Shown: positions 18,238 to 24,687 of the stretch, piece after piece
How positions within the stretch are numbered: position 1 is the stretch's first letter
How the letters are laid out: each line of letters starts with the position of its first letter
Assembly: GCA_958296005.1 (NCBI GenBank)
Contig: CATQHQ010000002.1
Location: forward strand, 1,168,501-1,232,500
Reading direction: 5' to 3'
DNA: 64,000 nucleotides
Origin: Longimicrobiales bacterium
GTDB taxonomy: Bacteria; Gemmatimonadota; Gemmatimonadetes; Longimicrobiales; Gaopeijiaceae
The notes under the pieces: generated by a model
Told to the model about the DNA's origin: nothing
Database searches by the model: none
The model's input: the letters and a program-made list of their open reading frames with translations, nothing else
Translations under genes and position numbers: made by a program

Positions 18238-19125
18238 GTGTTGCTGGGTCGCTTGGGCCTTGACACGGTGCGGATTCCGCACTTGGACCGTACGGGGCTG
18301 TTGTGGCTTGCACGTGGGGCGCTAACAGCAAGAGACGGTACCCTAGCGTTTGAGCGGGGAGGCCCCAAGACCCAGGACGATCCGCTTGGCCCTGGCACCT
18401 ATGCGATACCGTTCCAGAACGTGTCCATGATCCTGCTTGGCCCCGGTTCTACTGTTAGTCATGATGCCCTCAGACTCTTGGGCAGGCACGGAACCGCCCT
18501 AGCGGCAGTCGGTGTGGACGGCGTTCGGTTGTACACGGCACCGCCCTTGATTGCGCGACGTTCGGAGCTTGCAAGACGACAGGCCATTGCTTGGAGCGAC
18601 ATGGACGCCCGCGTAGCTCTGGCCCGCCGCATGTACGCGTGGCGTCTTGGCGAGATTGTTCCGCACCGGAGCATGGCTGCTTTACGAGGCATTGAGGGAG
18701 CACGAATGCGGGAGAGCTATAAGCTAATCGCGGCACGAGTGGGAATCGAGTGGAAGGGCCGACGCTATGATCGATCGCGGCCGGACCTGGCCGACTTGCC
18801 GAATCAGGCACTAAATCACGCAGCCACGGCCGTGGAGGCTGCGGCGGCAATTGCGGTCACCGCCACGGCAACCATTCCCCAGTTGGGGTTCGTCCACGAG
18901 GACCCGAGCCAGTCGTTTGTATTGGATATTGCAGACCTGTTCCGCGACACGGTAACGATTCCTATAGCATTCCAGGCGGCAAGGAAAGTCAACCTGAAGC
19001 CAGCGATGAGCATTGAGCGCGTTACGCGGCGAGAGATGGGGCGCACCATGGCGAAGGACCAGACGATCCCAAAGATGATCGCACGCATTAAGGAACTCTT
19101 CACGTCCACGGAGTTGCCCGGCTAA
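18238..19125 (+). CDS. cas1: CRISPR adaptation integrase Cas1 (I-E)
   Basis: 295 residues from GTG 18238, giving MLLGRLGLDTVRIPHLDRTG, which matches the usual Cas1e start; an AAGAAGGG site is about 12 bases ahead. The in-frame ATG at 18124 lies inside cas6e and adds 38 residues unlike the family. Catalytic residues are present: Glu153 in LRGIEGARMRE, His220 in GFVHEDP, Asp230 and Asp233 in VLDIADLF. Cas1 with Cas2 integrates new spacers at the leader end. The stop TAA is followed directly by the cas2 ATG. Confidence 0.95.
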   Translation: MLLGRLGLDTVRIPHLDRTGLLWLARGALTARDGTLAFERGGPKTQDDPLGPGTYAIPFQNVSMILLGPGSTVSHDALRLLGRHGTALAAVGVDGVRLYTAPPLIARRSELARRQAIAWSDMDARVALARRMYAWRLGEIVPHRSMAALRGIEGARMRESYKLIAARVGIEWKGRRYDRSRPDLADLPNQALNHAATAVEAAAAIAVTATATIPQLGFVHEDPSQSFVLDIADLFRDTVTIPIAFQAARKVNLKPAMSIERVTRREMGRTMAKDQTIPKMIARIKELFTSTELPG

Positions 19126-19419
19126 ATGGCCATGACGGTGGTCGTTACGAGAGATGTAGAAGCCCGGTATCGTGGCTTCCTTGCATCCGTAATGCTCGAG
19201 GTTGCTCCTGGGGTCTACGTTGCGCCCGGACTGTCCAGCGCCGTCCGCGACCGTGTCTGGAGCGTTCTGGAAAAATGGTACGCTTTCTTGGGTCGAGGCT
19301 CGGTGTCCATGGTGTGGCGAGACAGCACCATGCCGGGTGGACTTAGTCTCCTCTTCCTTGGAGAACCCCCAAAGGAGATATGCAACGCGGACGGCGTCCT
19401 GCTGGTAAAGAGAGCGTAG
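19126..19419 (+). CDS. cas2: CRISPR adaptation protein Cas2 (I-E)
   Basis: 97 residues, typical of Cas2e, starting at ATG 19126; an ATG at 19132 giving MTVVVTRDV is equally like the family start. The segment YRGFLASVMLEVAPGVYVAPGLS matches the Cas2e core (RGfl.rwl.Ei.pGVyvg..s), and the middle VWSVLEKWYAFLGRGSVSMVWRD is typical. Cas2 dimers bridge two Cas1 dimers in the integration complex. The stop is only 67 bases before the first repeat, so the leader is short. Confidence 0.94.
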   Translation: MAMTVVVTRDVEARYRGFLASVMLEVAPGVYVAPGLSSAVRDRVWSVLEKWYAFLGRGSVSMVWRDSTMPGGLSLLFLGEPPKEICNADGVLLVKRA

Positions 19420-19486
19420 TTGACGATCGTTTTTTGACAGCTAATGATGCTAGGGTGCATAGAGGGGCATGGGAGGATTGTAAAGA
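19420..19486 (+). promoter_or_regulatory. CRISPR leader with putative promoter
   Basis: Sixty-seven bases separate cas2 from the first repeat. They are AT-rich compared with their surroundings and contain a T6 run. TTGACG (19420-19425) and TTGACA (19434-19439) are candidate -35 boxes; paired -10 candidates are TAATGA (19442) with the first and TGCATA (19456) with the second. No convincing IHF consensus is seen. Position next to cas2 and the uniform adjoining repeats mark this as the acquisition end. Confidence 0.55.
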
Positions 19487-21834
19487 GGCTTCCCCGTGTG
19501 AGCGGGGATAGACCCTACGCCGTCTTCCTGGCCGGGGCCGTCTCGATGGCTTCCCCGTGTGAGCGGGGATAGACCCCTCCGCGTTCATGCGGGCCTGCAG
19601 TTCCATCAGGCTTCCCCGTGTGAGCGGGGATAGACCGCTGGACGAGCTCTTGACCGCGGTTTCGGGGATGGCTTCCCCGTGTGAGCGGGGATAGACCCGG
19701 TCGTGAGTAAGACTACGGACGATTAGCCGCGGCTTCCCCGTGTGAGCGGGGATAGACCCCTGCCACGGCAGGACGGGCCGGACGCCCTCCAGGCTTCCCC
19801 GTGTGAGCGGGGATAGACCCCAAGCTGTCGGCCAGCGATCTATACAGCGTCGGGCTTCCCCGTGTGAGCGGGGATAGACCCCCGCGCCGGTCAGCAATCT
19901 TCTCCGCCTCGACGGCTTCCCCGTGTGAGCGGGGATAGACCCCGTCCAGTATCGACGTGGCCGCGAGCAGGAAGGGCTTCCCCGTGTGAGCGGGGATAGA
20001 CCCTGTACTAGCATGGTGCCCTCCCTCTGGAGTGTGGCTTCCCCGTGTGAGCGGGGATAGACCCATGACCGGCAATATCGCCAACGCGCCCTCCAGGGCT
20101 TCCCCGTGTGAGCGGGGATAGACCCGATCTACATCGCCGACGGGTGGACCACGGCATGGCTTCCCCGTGTGAGCGGGGATAGACCCTGGATGCCCCGGAG
20201 CACCAGCGAGACCCCCTTGGCTTCCCCGTGTGAGCGGGGATAGACCCATGACCGCCCAGCCCGCGATGCATCCGACGGTGGCTTCCCCGTGTGAGCGGGG
20301 ATAGACTCTTGATGAACGCGATGTCGGCCTGTGACGGGGTGGCTTCCCCGTGTGAGCGGGGATAGACCCCGGAAGATCGTTCTAGATCGGACGATCAAAG
20401 AGGCTTCCCCGTGTGAGCGGGGATAGACCCCGAAGCACAACGCCCACTCGCAATCGGCGCAAGGCTTCCCCGTGTGAGCGGGGATAGACCCGGCCGGACG
20501 TGGGACGCCGCCAGCTTCACGACGGCTTCCCCGTGTGAGCGGGGATAGACCCCAGATGCGGGTCGAACTCATCATCACCCCACGGGCTTCCCCGTGTGAG
20601 CGGGGATAGACCGGCGTGGAAGGTGCTCGCCGGATTCAGTCTCATGGCTTCCCCGTGTGAGCGGGGATAGACCTGAACGCTAAAGCGTACCGCCTTGATC
20701 CGCGACGGCTTCCCCGTGTGAGCGGGGATAGACCCTGGGCGTCGTAGACGGCCTGCTCCTGCATTGCGGCTTCCCCGTGTGAGCGGGGATAGACCCTGGT
20801 GATGGAGCGCCATCCCCACCTTGACCCAGGCTTCCCCGTGTGAGCGGGGATAGACCCGATTGAAGGAAAATCGGCCGACGGTCGTATATGGCTTCCCCGT
20901 GTGAGCGGGGATAGACCGTGGAGGTCGGCGACGAAGTGGAGGTCATCACGGGCTTCCCCGTGTGAGCGGGGATAGACCGCTGAATCTCGGTACCGACGCG
21001 GGACCCGCCGCGGCTTCCCCGTGTGAGCGGGGATAGACCCGGCCCACCGGACGAGTGGACGCCCACACGTCAGGCTTCCCCGTGTGAGCGGGGATAGACC
21101 CGTCGTCCAAACTCCGTTGCCGACGGCCTCGAAGGCTTCCCCGTGTGAGCGGGGATAGACCTTGCGCGTATTGAATCGGGGGTTGGGCAAGCTGGGGCTT
21201 CCCCGTGTGAGCGGGGATAGACCCGTCGTCCAAACTCCGTTGCCGACGGCCTCGAAGGCTTCCCCGTGTGAGCGGGGATAGACCGCAGGCGGCCTCCATC
21301 GCCAACAGCTACTTCTTGGCTTCCCCGTGTGAGCGGGGATAGACCCGTTTCCTTCCGCTCGAGAATCTGCCAAGCGGAGGCTTCCCCGTGTGAGCGGGGA
21401 TAGACCCCCACCACTAAGGAGAACAGCATGAAAGCGCTCGGCTTCCCCGTGTGAGCGGGGATAGACCCCTCCAGGGTCTCTGCCGACGATGCCACCGGGC
21501 GGCTTCCCCGTGTGAGCGGGGATAGACCCTGACCAGTTTCGGCCTCGACCCGTACGTTGACGGCTTCCCCGTGTGAGCGGGGATAGACCCATGCAGATGG
21601 CGTGGCTGCTTCGCCTGCGTGCGGCTTCCCCGTGTGAGCGGGGATAGACCCGTTCACTTCTGGACGGACAAGATGAACGTTGAGGCTTCCCCGTGTGAGC
21701 GGGGATAGACCCTCGAGGCCGACCACGCACGCACAGCCCGCGACGGCTTCCCCGTGTGGCCGGGGATAGACCTGGGCGCGGCGCGCTTCGCCGACCCACG
21801 ACCCGGGCTTCCCCGTGTGGGCGGGGACTAGACC
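19487..21834 (+). CRISPR. Main type I-E CRISPR array, 39 repeats
   Basis: Thirty-nine repeats of 28 bases (29 if the mostly-C next base is counted) recur every 61 bases from 19487; one interval (21134 to 21196) is 62. The repeat starts GGCTTCCCCGTGTGAGCG and ends GGATAGACC, with the I-E hairpin CCCCG/CGGGG; orientation is the same as the cas genes. Repeats 1-37 are uniform apart from a terminal C-to-T in repeat 14 (20280). Repeat 38 (21745, GTGTGGCC) and repeat 39 (21806, GTGTGGGCG and an inserted C giving GGACTAGACC) are degenerate, as expected for the leader-distal end. Spacers 27 and 29 are identical. A seven-base stub of a 40th repeat follows at 21867. Confidence 0.98.
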
Positions 21835-21871
21835 TTGGGAGAAGTCGTGGCCGTAGTGCGGTCACCGGCTT

Positions 21872-22103
21872 CCGGTCCACGTGAAGCACGACCTCCAGAC
21901 CGTTGTCGAGCTCGAAGTCGATCGCAAGCACGGACTGGCTGGTGCCGGGCGTTGACGAAGTAGAGCCCAAACGCGGTCCGCAGACCAGGAAGCGGCGGGT
22001 GGTCGGGAGCGGGTCCGGCCGGTAACCGATCCGCCAAGCCGGCCAGGGGTGCTACCGCCTCCTCCTGGGACACCGCTCCCGCGACGTGGAAGGCCGCGGT
22101 AGC
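21872..22103 (-). pseudogene. Scrambled relic of the M16 peptidase gene
   Basis: Read on the minus strand this matches two separate parts of the intact M16 gene at 24688-27519. The first part (about 22103 down to 21923) resembles the gene near 26755-26943, encoding EAVAPL...RLPAGPAPD and GLYFV. It then continues, at a shared ATCG, with the 5' region near 24800-24840 encoding ELDNGLEVVLHVDR. The order is therefore 3' segment followed by 5' segment, as if two tandem copies had been fused by deletion. Frameshifts and substitutions make it non-coding. It abuts the truncated last CRISPR repeat on one side and the transposase relic on the other. Confidence 0.85.
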
Positions 22104-22112
22104 GGCTCCCGT

Positions 22113-22960
22113 GTCAAACCAAAAGCAGATTCGCTAGATCCGCGGAGGTTCCAGAGCAGGGTGCAGGCGCGGGGTTGGACGCCAAGCCCGAGAGGCTCGG
22201 AGCACGCCGGGTCACCGTGCCACTCCGGCGCACGCCCGTGGCAACGAGGCAGCGCTCCCGCTTGGTGACGGTGTGCTCGGCCTCCTCGCGGATATGCTGG
22301 CACCACGGATGGTTCGGTCCCGGCTTCGGCGGCTTTGGCCTCGGACGCGACGGTGCAGGCCGGGCGGCACCCAGCCGCCCGGGCCGCCAAGTACCGTGGC
22401 GCAAGCGCAGCTCACCCGATGACCGACTTCGTGCGCTTGCTGTCCTTTCGTCCGTTGGCCGAAGTGCCCGGCGTGGTCTGCATAGACGCCAGCGGACGGC
22501 CGTGGGCATTTCAGGCACGCGATGACCGCCTGCCGGTTCTCCCGTGTCGCGCTTCACGAACCGGCCGGACTGCATCCGGCTCGTCGCGTCGTCGTGCATC
22601 GAGACCAGCACGAGGTCGTCCGGCCTCCGCGCCTCCAGCCACGCGTGGATCGAGCTGTCCCACTGCACCAACTCGCCCAGTGCCGCCCGCCGCGGCCGCC
22701 GACTCCGGTACTTCGTCCGCTTGCGCCTGCATTTTCACACTCCCGCCGCCGCCAGCCACCCTCGGACTCGGCGCTCACGCGCACGCCAAAGGCGCGCCGC
22801 CGTGCGTTGCTCGGCCAGCAACGTCGGTCTGAAACCGGCCTGCAACGGGTCCGCCGCCAGGAGCCAGCACCCGCTCCCGCAACTCCGGTGCCAGCGCCCG
22901 GTTGACCTCCGGCCCTGACCCGGCAGCGGCTCCCGAGTTGCGCTCCTGGGCCGGATGGCC
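22113..22960 (-). pseudogene. Decayed ISNCY-like transposase
   Basis: On the minus strand, with several frameshifts and stops, the pieces in order are: NRALAPELRERVLA (22920-22870), GFRPTLLAEQ, RPRRAALGELVQWDSSIHAWLE, LVLVSMHDDATSRMQSGRFV, a YADHAGHFGQ-like segment and a PNHPW tail near 22300. These follow the DDE integrase-type core of ISNCY-family transposases (consensus gelvQiDgS.H.Wfe..g....LlvfiDDATsrlm, then y.D....F) as I recall it. The Asp of the first catalytic motif reads Asp in QWDSS and the second DDAT is intact, but the frame is broken. Terminal inverted repeats were not found. It is a dead insertion sequence. Confidence 0.7.
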
Positions 22961-23177
22961 TACTTTCTCAAGGGTACTCCTGAGAAACCAATTAGCCGGA
23001 GGCAGGATCTATGTATTCTGGAGAAAAAATCATCCGACGCCGAGCCCCAGGCTCGCGTATCTGGTACTACGGCGGCTTCCTAGCGCCGAAGCCAATCGGC
23101 TGGTACTCGCGTCCCAAGAAAATTCGCCTGTACCTGCTGTACGGAGCGGGGCGGGCACCTAGGTCGTCGCCGTTCGG
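22961..23177. other. Unassigned relic DNA between the transposase and dinB fragments
   Basis: About 217 bases that are clearly less GC-rich than the surroundings (for example GGAGAAAAAATC at 23012). A short plus-strand ORF could start at ATG 22958 (about 42 codons) and another at 23011, but neither has a recognisable family or good ribosome binding site. The segment may include the lost N-terminal part of the transposase. I see no gene I can support here. Confidence 0.4.
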
Positions 23178-23333
23178 GTTGTCCGCCCGCCCGCGCGCCG
23201 TACAGCTCCCCCGCCGAGCCACCCCCTTCCATGGGCCGCCACCCGTAGTGGTCCTTCATTCCAAGTCGGTCCCGATCTCGGCGAAGACGGAGGGAGCAGC
23301 GGGATGCTCGCCGCCTTGCTCGGCATCGACGCC
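23178..23333 (-). pseudogene. Inverted fragment of a dinB-like lipoprotein gene
   Basis: The minus strand reads closely like the intact dinB gene at 10137-10330: it encodes EQGGEHPAAPSVFAEIGTDL-like codons, then, after loss of about 40 bases, DHYGWRPMEGG and a degraded AGELY segment ending near GGQ. Signal peptide and C-terminal His motif are absent, and frames are broken. It lies on the opposite side of the CRISPR-Cas locus and in the opposite orientation from the intact copy. The plus-strand serine hydrolase promoter region begins at its upper end. Confidence 0.85.
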
Positions 23334-23386
23334 CGTTGCATACCTTCGACCCAACCATCCTCCCCCAACGAAATCGGGGACGCACC

Positions 23387-24595
23387 ATGAGCAGCAAGAA
23401 TCGAAGCCACCGGCCCACCCGGCTCGCCCTCGCCCTCATCGCCACCGCCACTTGCCAAACCCCCGCCCCCCAATACCACAACCGCCCCCAATGGCCCGCC
23501 GAAGAATGGCCAGTCTCCACCCCGGAGGCCGAAGGGCTCGACGCCGCCGCAATCGACTCCCTGCTAACAGACATCGACGCCGGACGCTACGGCCTGATCG
23601 ACCACTTCCTCCTGATCCGCCATGGTCGCGTCGTCGCGGATCGCCACTGGGACCACGGGGAGCGCTACGCGGAGCTTCTGGCCGCCCAGGACGACACCGC
23701 CGACCACCAGTACAACTACGACCACCCCGCCTGGCACCCGCTGTACCGCGACACGCACCTGCACTCCCTCCAGTCCGTCACGAAGAGCGTGATGTCCGTC
23801 GCCTTCGGCATCGCGGTGGACCTCGGCCACGTGCCCGGAGTCGAGTCCCCCGCATGGCCCTACTTCGAGGCGTACCAGCCCGACACCTCCGACCCCAGGC
23901 GCGCGGCAACGACGCTGGAGGACTTCCTGACGATGCGAAGCGGGATCGAATGGGCGACGCCGGGGCAGACCTACGACGACGAATCCCATCCCACCGTGGT
24001 CCTCGAAGCCAGCGACGAGTGGATCGCCTACGCCGCGAGCCGTCCGATGGCCGACGATCCGGGGACCCGCTTCGACTACAACGACGGCGTGAGCGTCCTA
24101 CTGGGGAAGGTCGTCCGCGAGGCGACGGGGATGCGGATGGACGCGTGGGCGGAGGAGCGGCTCTTCGGCCCCATCGGCATCGACGAGTACTACTGGAAGG
24201 TCACGCCGGACGGAGAAGCCGATACCGAAGGGGGACTCTACCTGGCGCCCCACGACCTGGCTCGGATCGCCTACCTCATGCTGCGGAACGGCCAGTGGGA
24301 CGGACGGCAGGTCGTCTCGGAGGAGTGGGTGCGCACCTCCACGTCGCCGGTGGTGCCCGACGTCGCCCCAGCCAGCGAGCGCGTCGACACCGGCTACGGC
24401 TACCAGTGGTGGGTGCCCGTCCACGAAGAGGGCGAGGCCGTCGTCTTCGCCGGAAACGGCTACGGCGGACAGTTCGTCCACGTGGCGCCGGAGCACGACC
24501 TGATCTCCGTCTTCAACGGCTGGACCCTCCACGAGCAGCCCGAGCTCTCCAGCTGGACCGCCTTCCAGGAGAGAATCCTTCCGGCGGTCAGGTAG
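23387..24595 (+). CDS. Serine hydrolase, beta-lactamase/penicillin-binding (class C-like) family
   Basis: 402 residues from ATG 23387 (GGGGACG upstream). A signal peptide is present, with a Cys at residue 23 that could be a weak lipobox (TATC). The catalytic tetrad SVTK is at residues 130-133, YND follows in RFDYNDGVSVLLG as the second motif, and GNGYGGQFVHVAP matches the third-motif region. Such proteins act on peptides, esters or lactams in the periplasm; a true beta-lactamase role is not implied. It sits between relic DNA and the M16 peptidase, both possibly once rearranged. A second family member ends at 63693. Confidence 0.85.
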   Translation: MSSKNRSHRPTRLALALIATATCQTPAPQYHNRPQWPAEEWPVSTPEAEGLDAAAIDSLLTDIDAGRYGLIDHFLLIRHGRVVADRHWDHGERYAELLAAQDDTADHQYNYDHPAWHPLYRDTHLHSLQSVTKSVMSVAFGIAVDLGHVPGVESPAWPYFEAYQPDTSDPRRAATTLEDFLTMRSGIEWATPGQTYDDESHPTVVLEASDEWIAYAASRPMADDPGTRFDYNDGVSVLLGKVVREATGMRMDAWAEERLFGPIGIDEYYWKVTPDGEADTEGGLYLAPHDLARIAYLMLRNGQWDGRQVVSEEWVRTSTSPVVPDVAPASERVDTGYGYQWWVPVHEEGEAVVFAGNGYGGQFVHVAPEHDLISVFNGWTLHEQPELSSWTAFQERILPAVR

Positions 24596-24687
24596 GCCGC
24601 GCGCCCGCCGAGCTGTAGCCCGCGCCCGCCCCCACTCGTAGATACTTAGGACGCCGCCCCCTCGATCCGCCCCACCGAGACACGCTC

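Noticed and set aside
19343..21970. Long minus-strand ORFs through the CRISPR array (up to 442 codons) with repeating GLSPLTRGS, GSIPAHTGKP and VYPRSHGEA
   Set aside because: These are translations of the repeats in three frames; the 61-base period shifts the frame regularly. They are not genes.
22335..22918. Plus-strand ORFs across the transposase relic
   Set aside because: Arg/Ser/Ala-rich, and antisense to recognisable transposase pieces.
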